A stretch of DNA of 45,579 bases, from contig JAFDHD010000013.1 in the NCBI GenBank assembly GCA_019308995.1, positions 1-45,579 on the forward strand, written 5' to 3'. This document shows, piece by piece, positions 1-7,843 of the stretch. Source of the stretch: Deltaproteobacteria bacterium (GTDB taxonomy: Bacteria; Desulfobacterota; Desulfarculia; Adiutricales; JAFDHD01). A model generated the notes under the pieces. It was not told where the DNA came from. It saw only the letters and a list, made by a program, of their open reading frames with translations, and made no database searches. Both the position numbers and the translations under genes were made by a program. The first letter of the stretch is position 1; every line of letters starts with the position of its first letter.

Positions 1-44
1 TTTAACTTAAATAAGTTAAATTCATTTCGACCATTCGAAATGAA
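1..44. promoter_or_regulatory. Two adjacent perfect palindromes upstream of a promoter
   Basis: Two inverted repeats stand side by side. Positions 1-9 and 12-20 are 9-bp arms (TTTAACTTA and its complement) around 2 nt. Positions 21-30 and 35-44 are 10-bp arms (TTCATTTCGA and its complement) around CCAT. The second ends 5 nt before a -35 box. No T-run follows, so an intrinsic terminator is unlikely and an operator or activator site is the better reading. The protein that binds is not known. Confidence 0.5.
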
Positions 45-48
45 ACGA

Positions 49-76
49 TTGACAATTGCTATTTGACGCTTATCCT
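49..76 (+). promoter_or_regulatory. Sigma70-type promoter of the sugar isomerase-like gene
   Basis: A perfect -35 TTGACA (49-54) and a -10 TATCCT (71-76, four of six matches) are separated by 16 nt. They lie 65 nt before the ATG of the following gene and directly after the palindromes at 1-44. Confidence 0.55.
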
Positions 77-140
77 GAACTGAATTACCTCATTCCCGGA
101 CAGGCACTAATTAAATATCATAAAACAGGCGGAGGTGAGT

Positions 141-992
141 ATGCATATCGGTATCTCTATGAGCTGCCTTGATCATGATCGGCATACGAGGAGCGAGGCA
201 AGAGACCTGGCGCTGAAGCTTCGCGAGCAGTTTGACCTGAGCAGTGTGGAGATCATTCTGGAAGGAATCGGAAGGCGTTTTGCCCCATACCCCTGGGAGT
301 ATGAGGAGGCGGAACTGAGGGAGCTGGAAGATTTTGTGAATCATTTTCAGTGCAAGGGGGCGCACCTGCCTTTTTATAACTTGAATGTAATTGCCGTAAA
401 TGAAAGGGTGCGCGAGGACGCCATGGAGCAGATACGACTGGCCATCGAGATAGCCAAGCGGCTGAAATTGGACTATGCGGTCATTCACGCCACCGGCAGT
501 ACCGAAGGGGTGGCTACTGATCGCGAACCACGCCGGCAATTCCTGGCCTTCTCCCGATGCGCCGCCTTTTGTGAGGGGTCCGGTTTGACGCTTTCCATTG
601 AAAACGCAACCAACCTCCATGATATTAAGTCATGTGCGAAAATGATCCGCAGACTCAAGGACGAGGGCCTGCCCGTAGCCATGACCTTTGATACGGGTCA
701 CGCCAATATACCCAGAGCCTCTCAAGATGTGCCGGTGCCGGTTAAGCAATTTGGCGCCATGGCGGACGCGATCGAAAGCTGTTTCGACATTATTGATAAC
801 ATCCACCTTCACAATAATCATGGTTCTTATGATCAGCACCTGGGTTTGCTGGACGGGAGTATTGATCTGAAGTCGTGCCTTAAACGCTTACGCTCCCTGA
901 ACTACCAAGGCAGCATCTCACTTGAGGTGAACTCCCAGGTGAAGGACATCACGAGTGAGCTCGCCACGCTAAAGGAATGGTGCACGGCCTAA
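141..992 (+). CDS. Sugar phosphate isomerase/epimerase-like TIM-barrel protein
   Basis: The 283-residue product belongs to the xylose isomerase-like/AP endonuclease 2 TIM-barrel superfamily. Recognisable strand ends carry candidate metal ligands: SIENATNLHD in the middle, TFDTGHAN, IHLHNNHG and SLEVN near the end. Members isomerise or epimerise sugars or inositols, or cut abasic DNA. The short length and motif order favour a sugar isomerase, but the substrate cannot be read from the sequence. The ATG at 141 is preferred over an in-frame GTG at 135, because the SD GGAGG (131-135) overlaps that GTG and sits 5 nt before the ATG. The gene stands alone, with its own promoter at 49-76, and converges on the next gene. 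Confidence 0.85.
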   Translation: MHIGISMSCLDHDRHTRSEARDLALKLREQFDLSSVEIILEGIGRRFAPYPWEYEEAELRELEDFVNHFQCKGAHLPFYNLNVIAVNERVREDAMEQIRLAIEIAKRLKLDYAVIHATGSTEGVATDREPRRQFLAFSRCAAFCEGSGLTLSIENATNLHDIKSCAKMIRRLKDEGLPVAMTFDTGHANIPRASQDVPVPVKQFGAMADAIESCFDIIDNIHLHNNHGSYDQHLGLLDGSIDLKSCLKRLRSLNYQGSISLEVNSQVKDITSELATLKEWCTA

Positions 993-1230
993 TGGGCGCT
1001 GGCATTATCTGTTTCATGCGGCAGGCGTCCAAGATCGGGGTTTGAGCGATCCAAAGCATTGGCTAATACAGTTCGCTCGAAAAAAATTTAAATGAAGATA
1101 ACATTGGGCTGCTCAGATGATATTAGGTCGGGCTTATCGGGCAGTTCAGTCGCAGGCGGCATCTCTCCCTCCTTCGTGGTTCTGCATGTGGTTCCCAAGG
1201 CAATGTCGGCGATCCTGGCGGGGTTATATA

Positions 1231-2571
1231 TCAACTTACTGCCGCTCTTTTTATCTCCTCAATTTTTTCCCAGGAAAAATCAGGTCCGCGGCAGGGGAAA
1301 AAAGTATTATTGTGATACAGGGGTTCGGATTCCAGATCAAAGGGTGACTGCCTTTTCGTTTCCTCCCACATCGGTGTGCCGGGCAAAGGGGAGAATTCGG
1401 CCAGGTACGGACGGGCGCCCGCGGCCTTGACGGTCTGAACGGTATGCAGCACCTCATCGAGCGGCTGGCCGGGCAGGCCATAGAGGAGATAGACCCCGAT
1501 CTGCCTCGGCTCGAAGCCAGCCTCAACGAGGCTCTTCATAGCCGATTCGAATTCTCCCGCCTCAACCTTGCCTCCCCAGGCCCTCTGCCTGTCCCAGTTG
1601 AAGGTCTCAAGGCCTAAACGCAGGGTCTTAAACCCGCTCTCATACATCAGGCGGGCCAGTTCGGGGCGGATCAGCCCAAGATGCAGGCCGTTGGGCGCGT
1701 GAAAACTGATTTTGAAACCTCGCCTGAGCACACCCTCCAGGATGGGCATGAGGTGGTTTTCCGCCTCGATGAGCAGGGCGTCGTCAAAAAAGGCAAAGTC
1801 AGCCAACCCGAGGCGCAGGTGGCGATCCTCTATTTCGGCCAGAACATCCTCAACCGGGCGCTGCACAAAGGCGCTGTAAAGCGTGGCCGAGGCGCAGTAA
1901 GGACAGCGCTGGGGACAGCCCCTTGAAGTCATGAGCGAGGCAAATTCCAGACACGGATAAAGCTCCAGGGCCGGCCAGGTCTCAAGCCAGTTCTGTTTGA
2001 ATGAAGAGGCAGAGGCAGGTTCACCCTGCCTGACCTGCTCACCCACCGCCTCAATCAGGCTTGTTTCACCGGGGCCGCTCAAGACTGAATCCGCGCCGGA
2101 ATATTTTCTGGCATGATCTGGGCAGAGCGTGGCGTAGATCCCGCCCAGGAGGGTCTTCACCTCCGGCCAGGTCTGGCGCAGAAGTTCAATGGCCTTCTGC
2201 ACTCCGGGATACCAATAGGTCATGATTGATGTCATCAGGATCAGGTCCGGCCTGGGTCCTGCCGCGAGGGCCTGCAGGAAAGCAGTCTCAGGCAGGCCGT
2301 AGCGAGCGAAGCGGCGGGGTACTTCCTGCAAGACGGCCGGTGTCGGAACGATCTCCCGCGGCCAGTGACCCGTTCCGGGGAATCGGCCCGGCCGCGCTCC
2401 GAGACCGCACGCCTTGGGGTGGAGGCGATCCATACAGTCCACCAGCCGGACGTCGTAACCGGCCTTCTTGAGAACCGCGCCTAAATACAGAAGCCCCAGA
2501 GGCCTGGCCCAGAGGTCAAAGGCCGCGAAATCGTAAATCCAGGGGTTGACCAGAAGGATTCGCGGAGGCAT
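1231..2571 (-). CDS. Radical SAM protein with B12-binding-like N-terminal domain
   Basis: The protein has 446 residues. The N-terminus (about 1-190) opens with ILLVNPWIYDF and PLGLLYLGAVLKKAGYDV, typical of the cobalamin-binding Rossmann domain of the B12-dependent radical SAM class. The base-off DxHxxG motif is absent. The radical SAM core begins with SRGCPQRCPYCAS, which supplies the CxxxCxxC cysteines for the 4Fe-4S cluster that cleaves S-adenosylmethionine. The C-terminal part contains a GLPGQP stretch, common in this family. Relatives methylate or rearrange unactivated carbons in lipids, cofactors or natural products; the substrate here is unknown. It follows the DRE-TIM gene by 91 nt on the same strand and may share its transcript. 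Confidence 0.85.
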   Translation of the reverse strand: MPPRILLVNPWIYDFAAFDLWARPLGLLYLGAVLKKAGYDVRLVDCMDRLHPKACGLGARPGRFPGTGHWPREIVPTPAVLQEVPRRFARYGLPETAFLQALAAGPRPDLILMTSIMTYWYPGVQKAIELLRQTWPEVKTLLGGIYATLCPDHARKYSGADSVLSGPGETSLIEAVGEQVRQGEPASASSFKQNWLETWPALELYPCLEFASLMTSRGCPQRCPYCASATLYSAFVQRPVEDVLAEIEDRHLRLGLADFAFFDDALLIEAENHLMPILEGVLRRGFKISFHAPNGLHLGLIRPELARLMYESGFKTLRLGLETFNWDRQRAWGGKVEAGEFESAMKSLVEAGFEPRQIGVYLLYGLPGQPLDEVLHTVQTVKAAGARPYLAEFSPLPGTPMWEETKRQSPFDLESEPLYHNNTFFPCRGPDFSWEKIEEIKRAAVS

Positions 2572-2662
2572 TTCGAACCTTATTGAAGCGGCGAGGAGAT
2601 AGTCCTGTGGGGGCTCATGTCAGGATATCCACACCGGCTCGGAGATAAGAGGATGACACGGG

Positions 2663-4498
2663 TTACGAGATTTCTTCTTCCTCCATTCGAGCCAAATCCT
2701 CAAAACGCATGTCAAGGCCCAGAACTCCCACGATCTCGTCATCCTCGTTTCTGATAGGGCCGGAAACAGTGATACACAGGGCGCCGGTATAACGAGAGGT
2801 ATAGAAATCCGTGACATGGATCTGGCCGTCCTTCATGGGTTCAATGAACCAGATTCGATCGGACAGGTCCTCGTCAACCACCTGGGGTCTGGCTTCGAAC
2901 TTGGCCTTCTCGGTAACGTGGGTGATGTCATGCGTCGTTTTACGCCCGTGTTCATCAACCACATAAAGATACTGGATAAAAGGATTGGCATCCAGCAGGG
3001 CTTGCATGACCGGTTCCTGGCGGGACGGGTCCATGGACCTGACATCCGGGCCCTCGATGAAGTCTTCCAGAAGGCGGTAGGCCAGTTCTTTGGCCTTGGC
3101 CTTGAGCCGGTCGAATTCTGACTTGAAGTAATCAGGCAGGTAGCGCCGGGCCAGTTTTTCCATCTCTTTGGTCGAGATGGAGGTAACCCGGCCTTGGTCG
3201 TATTGTCTCTGAATCCAGCGCACGATTTTGGTGATGCCCGGGTGGCGTTTGTCAATCTTCTCGCCAATGTCAGTCGTCAGGCGCTGGTTGATCCAGTAAG
3301 TGACTCCCGCAGCCCCGGACTTGTCGGTGATGATGATACTCGGGCTCCGCCCCAGGATTTCCTTGGTGTCAAAGATGTTGTAAATCTCCTCATTTTTGAG
3401 CATCCCGTCCAGATGAACTCCAGCGGCGGTGGCATTGAAGTCGGACCCGACAAACGGAAAGTTGCTCGGGATATGATACTCTATCTCCCGCTCGAAATAG
3501 CGGGCCATATCGGTGATGGCCCGGGTATCCATGTCATCGGTTTTGCCTCGCAGGCCGATATACTCCATAACTAGGGCCTCGATGGGGGTGTTCCCGGTGC
3601 GCTCTCCAAAGCCCAGCAGGGTGCCGTTGGCCGTGGAAAGCCCGTAAAGCCAGGCCGTGGTGGCGTTGATCAGGGCTTTATGGAAGTCGTTGTGGCCGTG
3701 CCATTCAAGGTCCTCGCCCGAAAAGCCTGCGTCTTCGATCATGGCCCGAACCAGCTTGGGCACGGATCGAGGCAGGGAGGCTGAGGGGTAGGTCACCCCC
3801 AGGCCCAGGGTGTCGCAGAGCCGGACCTTGACCCGGAGGCCATACTCTTCGGTGAGTTCCCGTAATTTGAGGGCAAACGGAATCACGAAGCCGTATATGT
3901 CGGCCCGGGTGACGTCCTCAAAATGACAGCGTGGAACAACCCCCAGTTCCAGGGCACCGCGCACGATTTCAAGGTATTTCTCCAGGGCCTCGACCCGGTT
4001 CAGGCCAAGCTTTATATAAATATGATAATCCGAAACCGAGGTCAGGATACCGGTTTCGCCCAGCCCCATCTCCCTGACCAGCTGTAGATCATCAGGCACA
4101 GCCCTGATCCAGCCCGTGACTTCCGGGTACTCGTAATCCAGCTCCGAACATTTCTCGACCGCCGCCTTATCGCGCTTGCTGTAAAGAAAAAACTCGCTCT
4201 GGCGAATGACGCCCTTGCGTCCGCCGATGCGGTGCAGGAGCTTGAAGAGGTCTACAATCTGCCTGACAGTGTATGGGGAGCGGGCCTGCTGACCGTCACG
4301 AAAGGTTGAATCAGAAATATAAAAGTTCCGGGCCGGGTCCAGGACGGTGTATTTATGATCGAAATCAATGCGGCTGACTTGGTCGTAAGGAAAGACGTTC
4401 CGCTGGAGGTTAGGCTCTCCGGCTTCGACCAGTTTGTAGCTCCAGAAATCGGTATGCTCATGTTCGAGCACCCGTCGGTCTTTGTTCCATCGCGCCAT
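2663..4498 (-). CDS. DRE-TIM acyltransferase (Re-citrate/homocitrate/isopropylmalate synthase family) with C-terminal Cache-like domain
   Basis: The 611-residue product is a DRE-TIM metallolyase. STFRDGQQ near residue 70, the metal-binding HGHNDFH near residue 267 and GFGERTGNTP near residue 297 match the 2-isopropylmalate, homocitrate and Re-citrate synthases, which condense acetyl-CoA with a 2-oxo acid. Anaerobic Desulfobacterota often use a Re-type citrate synthase of this family, so that is the leading guess; the substrate is not proven. Residues from about 485 to 605 look like a Cache/PDC sensor domain, with YLYVVDEHGRK, DRIWFIEPMKDG and a final VGVLGLDMRFEDL. It has no membrane segment, so any sensing would be cytoplasmic. 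The second ATG (4498) is chosen: the SD AAGGAGG lies 7 nt before it and only 1 nt before the ATG at 4504. It lies downstream of aspS. Confidence 0.85.
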   Translation of the reverse strand: MARWNKDRRVLEHEHTDFWSYKLVEAGEPNLQRNVFPYDQVSRIDFDHKYTVLDPARNFYISDSTFRDGQQARSPYTVRQIVDLFKLLHRIGGRKGVIRQSEFFLYSKRDKAAVEKCSELDYEYPEVTGWIRAVPDDLQLVREMGLGETGILTSVSDYHIYIKLGLNRVEALEKYLEIVRGALELGVVPRCHFEDVTRADIYGFVIPFALKLRELTEEYGLRVKVRLCDTLGLGVTYPSASLPRSVPKLVRAMIEDAGFSGEDLEWHGHNDFHKALINATTAWLYGLSTANGTLLGFGERTGNTPIEALVMEYIGLRGKTDDMDTRAITDMARYFEREIEYHIPSNFPFVGSDFNATAAGVHLDGMLKNEEIYNIFDTKEILGRSPSIIITDKSGAAGVTYWINQRLTTDIGEKIDKRHPGITKIVRWIQRQYDQGRVTSISTKEMEKLARRYLPDYFKSEFDRLKAKAKELAYRLLEDFIEGPDVRSMDPSRQEPVMQALLDANPFIQYLYVVDEHGRKTTHDITHVTEKAKFEARPQVVDEDLSDRIWFIEPMKDGQIHVTDFYTSRYTGALCITVSGPIRNEDDEIVGVLGLDMRFEDLARMEEEEIS

Positions 4499-4578
4499 GA
4501 TCATTCCTCCTTGTTGCCGCCTGGCAAGGAAATAAGTAACTAGCAGACCGCGCCGGACAGGCCGCGGCTTTTTTTTAT

Positions 4579-6375
4579 TTAATCCTCTTTTTTAGGCTCG
4601 GTGTCGAGACGGATGGCCAGTTCCAGGAGCTGCTGGCGATCAACCCTGTTCGGCGCGCCGGTCAGGAGACAGGTCGCCTTCTGGGTTTTAGGAAAGGCGA
4701 TTACCTCCCTGATAGCATTAGCTCCGGCCAGTATCATGATCAGACGATCAAAACCAGGTGCGATACCGCCGTGGGGCGGCGCACCAAACTCCAGGGCCTC
4801 CACCAAAAAACCAAACTTTTCGGCCGCCTCCGCCTGGCTGATCCCGAGGCAGCGAAAGACCCTTTCCTGAACGTCCCGCCGATGGATACGGATACTGCCT
4901 CCGCCGATCTCATTCCCGTTCAGGACCAGATCGTAGGCCCGGGCCCGCACTTCCTCCGGGGCTGTCTCCAGTTTATCTAGGTCTTCCTCCAGGGGAGCTG
5001 TAAAAGGGTGATGCACGGCCTGATAGCGTTTTAACTCAGGACTATACTCGAACATGGGGAAATGAGTGACCCAGAGAAAGTGAAATTTATTGGATTTTAT
5101 CAGGTCCAGGTCCTGGCCGAGCTTAAGCCTGAGCTGGCCCAGGACCTCACAAGCCACCTTCGGGGTATCGGCGCTGAAAAGAAGAAGGTCACCGGGTTCG
5201 GCCTTGAGGGTGTCAGCCAGGGCCGCCTTTTCACCGTCGGTGAAGAATTTGGCCAGGGGGGATTGCCAGCCGTCCGGGTTTATTTTTATCCAGGCCAAAC
5301 CCTTGGCCCCGAAAATCCCGGCCAATTCGGTCAGGTCGTCAAGCTCCTTGCGGGACAGGGTATTCAAGCCCTTGGCATTGATGGCCTTGACGCAGCCGCC
5401 GCCGGCCGCGACCTGGGCAAAAAGCTTGAAATCGGTTTCAGCCACGATATCCGTTACATCCGTCAGTTCCACGCCGAAACGCGTGTCAGGCTTATCCAGG
5501 CCATAGCGGTTCATGGCTTCGTCATATGTCAGCCGGGGAAAGGGGCGCGGAACGTCAATATCCAGAAGCTCTTTCACCAAAGTGGTCATGAGCCGTTCCG
5601 TAACATCAAAGATGTCTTCCTCGGTAATGAAAGACATCTCCACGTCAATCTGAGTGAACTCCGTCTGGCGGTCGGCCCTCAAATCCTCATCCCGGAAGCA
5701 TTTGACGATCTGGAAGTAGCGGTCGAATCCGGAGATCATCAGGAGCTGCTTGAAGAGCTGAGGCGACTGAGGCAAGGCGTAAAAGCGGCCCGGACTGGTT
5801 CGGGAAGGGACCAGATAGTCCCGCGCCCCTTCAGGGGTGGACTTGGTCAGGACCGGGGTCTCGAACTCGATGAAACCTTCTTCACTTAAAAAGCGGCGCG
5901 TGACCTGGTAGGCCTTGTGTCTGAGCAGGAAGTTACGCTGAATCGCCGGGCGTCTAAGGTCGAGATAGCGGTATTTGAGCCGGATGGCCTCTGAGACGTC
6001 AATACTGTCCTCGATCATGAACGGCGGGGTTACGGCGGTGTTGAGAACGCGCAGGTGATGGATGAAGACCTCGATCCGCCCGGTCTCTAGCTTCTCATTG
6101 ATCATGTCATCGGGCCGGGGCCGGACCCGGCCTTTCACGGCAATGACGTATTCGCTGCGCACCGCATGGGAACGTTCGTGGGTTTCCGGGTCTTCCTGAG
6201 GGTTGAACACAACTTGGATCAAACCGGTCCGGTCTCTGAGGTCAATAAAGACCAGCCCGCCGTGATCGCGCCGCCGCTGGACCCAACCCATGAGCACCAC
6301 CTTCTGACCGAGATGCCTTTCGTTCAGCTCGGCGCAATAGTGAGTCCGTTTCAGGTCTGCCATGGATTCAATCAA
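4579..6375 (-). CDS. aspS: Aspartyl-tRNA synthetase
   Basis: This class II synthetase charges tRNA-Asp (or also tRNA-Asn if non-discriminating, which I cannot decide). The 598 residues have the bacterial layout: an N-terminal OB fold (RTHYCAEL, VLMGWVQRRRDHGG), motif 2 with CFRDEDLRADRQTEFTQID, a bacterial GAD insertion, and motif 3 with GGIAPGFDRLIMIL near the C-terminus. The start is uncertain. A TTG at 6375 overlaps the hisS stop (TTGA) and has the SD GAGGAG 7 nt upstream; an ATG at 6363 fits usual AspRS N-termini but has no SD. The overlap suggests translational coupling to hisS. Confidence 0.96.
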   Translation of the reverse strand: MIESMADLKRTHYCAELNERHLGQKVVLMGWVQRRRDHGGLVFIDLRDRTGLIQVVFNPQEDPETHERSHAVRSEYVIAVKGRVRPRPDDMINEKLETGRIEVFIHHLRVLNTAVTPPFMIEDSIDVSEAIRLKYRYLDLRRPAIQRNFLLRHKAYQVTRRFLSEEGFIEFETPVLTKSTPEGARDYLVPSRTSPGRFYALPQSPQLFKQLLMISGFDRYFQIVKCFRDEDLRADRQTEFTQIDVEMSFITEEDIFDVTERLMTTLVKELLDIDVPRPFPRLTYDEAMNRYGLDKPDTRFGVELTDVTDIVAETDFKLFAQVAAGGGCVKAINAKGLNTLSRKELDDLTELAGIFGAKGLAWIKINPDGWQSPLAKFFTDGEKAALADTLKAEPGDLLLFSADTPKVACEVLGQLRLKLGQDLDLIKSNKFHFLWVTHFPMFEYSPELKRYQAVHHPFTAPLEEDLDKLETAPEEVRARAYDLVLNGNEIGGGSIRIHRRDVQERVFRCLGISQAEAAEKFGFLVEALEFGAPPHGGIAPGFDRLIMILAGANAIREVIAFPKTQKATCLLTGAPNRVDRQQLLELAIRLDTEPKKED

Positions 6376-7643
6376 CTCGGTTCTCCTCTTGCCAGCAGGG
6401 CCGTCAAGCTGGTAATGACACTGTCCAGCGGCAGCTCTTCCTGTTTACTTTTCTCCATGTCCCTGAGCATGCCCACGCCCCGTTTCAGCTCCTCAGGGCC
6501 CAGGATCAGGACCCAGGACGCGCCCAGCTTGTTGGCCCGCCGCATCTGGCTCTTGAGGCTGGCCGGGGTGTAATCCATCTCCACCCTCAGCCCATGCCGC
6601 CTCAGGTCCTGCGTCAGGTCGAAGCCGATCTCCTGCGCCGCGGTATCCAGGGCCGCAATGAACAGGTCCGGTCCGGAGCGCTCAAGCTTCCGGCTTTCAG
6701 AAAGAAGCATGATCAACCGCTCCAGGCCAAGGGCAAATCCAATGGCGGGCATGTCCGGGCCGCCCAGGCTCCTGACCAGGCTGTCGTACCGGCCTCCTCC
6801 GCCGACCGCGTTCTGCGACCCCAAACGGGCGGTCTGGGCTTCGAATACGGTCCGGGTGTAGTAATCCAGGCCGCGCACCAGCCTCGGCGCCAGGACAATG
6901 GCCACCCCAGCGGTCTCAACAGCCTTCCGAACATGAGCAAAATGACCCTGACAATCCTGACAAAGCGTGTCCAGGATTAGGGGCGCATCTTGGACCGTTC
7001 TGATACAGCCTTCAACCTTGCAGTCAAATACCCGCAAGGGATTGGTCTCATAACGGCGCTGGCAGTCAAGGCAAAGCTCGTCAAGGCGGCCCTTGAGAAA
7101 GCTTTTAAGCTTCTCCTTGTATCCAGGCCGGCATTTGGGACAGCCAAGACTGTTAACATGGATCTCCATGTCCTTGAGTCCGACTTCCGAGAGAAAGGAG
7201 GTTAAAAGGATGATCAGCTCCGCGTCAATGAACGGTTCGGTCACGTTGAAGGCTTCCACGTTGAGCTGGTGAAACTGGCGCTGCCGCCCCTTTTGCGGAC
7301 GTTCATAGCGAAACATGGGCCCGAAGGAGTAAAGCTTGAGCGGACGGCCGTTGGCGGCCAGGCTGTGTTCTATAACCGCCCGGACCACGCCAGCCGTGGC
7401 TTCGGGTCTGAGGGTCAGGGACTCCCCGCGCCGATCGTTAAAGGTATACATTTCCTTTTCAACAATATCGGTCTCCTCCCCGATCGAACGCGAGAAAAGC
7501 TCGGTCCGCTCCACCACCGGGATACGAAGCTCCTCAAAGCCGAAACTGCGGAGAATCCGGGCTGCCGCCGCCTCGATTTCCTGCCACCACCCGACCTCCT
7601 GAGGCAGGATGTCTTTAAAACCTCTGATCGCCTTAATGCTCAT
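6372..7643 (-). CDS. hisS: Histidyl-tRNA synthetase
   Basis: This 423-residue class II synthetase charges tRNA-His. It starts with the typical IKAIRGFKDILPQEV. Motif 2 appears in GPMFRYERPQKGRQRQFHQ, and the HisRS signature LVRGLDYYTRTVFE with AVGGGGRYD follows. The C-terminal anticodon-binding domain ends in a normal way. It is the first gene of the minus-strand run and overlaps aspS by a few bases, the common hisS-aspS pairing of many bacteria. A likely promoter lies in the divergent gap with trmFO. Confidence 0.97.
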   Translation of the reverse strand: MSIKAIRGFKDILPQEVGWWQEIEAAAARILRSFGFEELRIPVVERTELFSRSIGEETDIVEKEMYTFNDRRGESLTLRPEATAGVVRAVIEHSLAANGRPLKLYSFGPMFRYERPQKGRQRQFHQLNVEAFNVTEPFIDAELIILLTSFLSEVGLKDMEIHVNSLGCPKCRPGYKEKLKSFLKGRLDELCLDCQRRYETNPLRVFDCKVEGCIRTVQDAPLILDTLCQDCQGHFAHVRKAVETAGVAIVLAPRLVRGLDYYTRTVFEAQTARLGSQNAVGGGGRYDSLVRSLGGPDMPAIGFALGLERLIMLLSESRKLERSGPDLFIAALDTAAQEIGFDLTQDLRRHGLRVEMDYTPASLKSQMRRANKLGASWVLILGPEELKRGVGMLRDMEKSKQEELPLDSVITSLTALLARGEPS

Positions 7644-7696
7644 CCTTCACTTTTCTCCGGGCGCACGTGAAGCTATTTAGGCCGCGCAAAAGAACC

Positions 7697-7729
7697 ATTA
7701 TACCTAATATGATCTATTGTTTTTGTCAA
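7697..7729 (-). promoter_or_regulatory. Candidate hisS promoter
   Basis: On the minus strand a perfect TTGACA (7724-7729) and a perfect TATAAT (7697-7702) point toward hisS. The spacing is 21 nt, longer than the ideal 17, so only one of the two boxes may be used. The region is AT-rich and about 60 nt upstream of the hisS ATG. Confidence 0.4.
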
Positions 7730-7808
7730 TCATTCTACACGAATATTTAGAAGATTTAAAGCAGATCGCAGGCCAGATCACCCTGACAGAGAGCTGCCCT
7801 TTAGCGTC

Positions 7809-7837
7809 TTGCCCTTGAGTTGTGAATCCTTTATGAT
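7809..7837 (+). promoter_or_regulatory. Candidate trmFO promoter set against the start codon
   Basis: The -35 TTGCCC (7809-7814) and -10 TATGAT (7832-7837, five of six matches) are separated by 17 nt. A start site 6-7 nt after the -10 falls on or next to the ATG at 7844, which has no SD in front of it. Confidence 0.45.
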
Positions 7838-7843
7838 CCTTGT

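Noticed and set aside
1092-1430. 112-aa plus-strand frame after the isomerase-like gene
   Set aside because: Its second half is antisense to the radical SAM gene, and no SD or recognisable motif supports it.
4548-4577. GC hairpin (CCGCG/CGCGG) followed by eight T on the plus strand, between aspS and the DRE-TIM gene
   Set aside because: All genes here run on the minus strand, where the T-run would precede the hairpin, so it cannot terminate aspS. The stem is also only five pairs.
5062-5889. 275-aa plus-strand open frame antisense to aspS
   Set aside because: It lies wholly within the unmistakable AspRS gene, has no family features and reflects GC-rich codon structure on the opposite strand.
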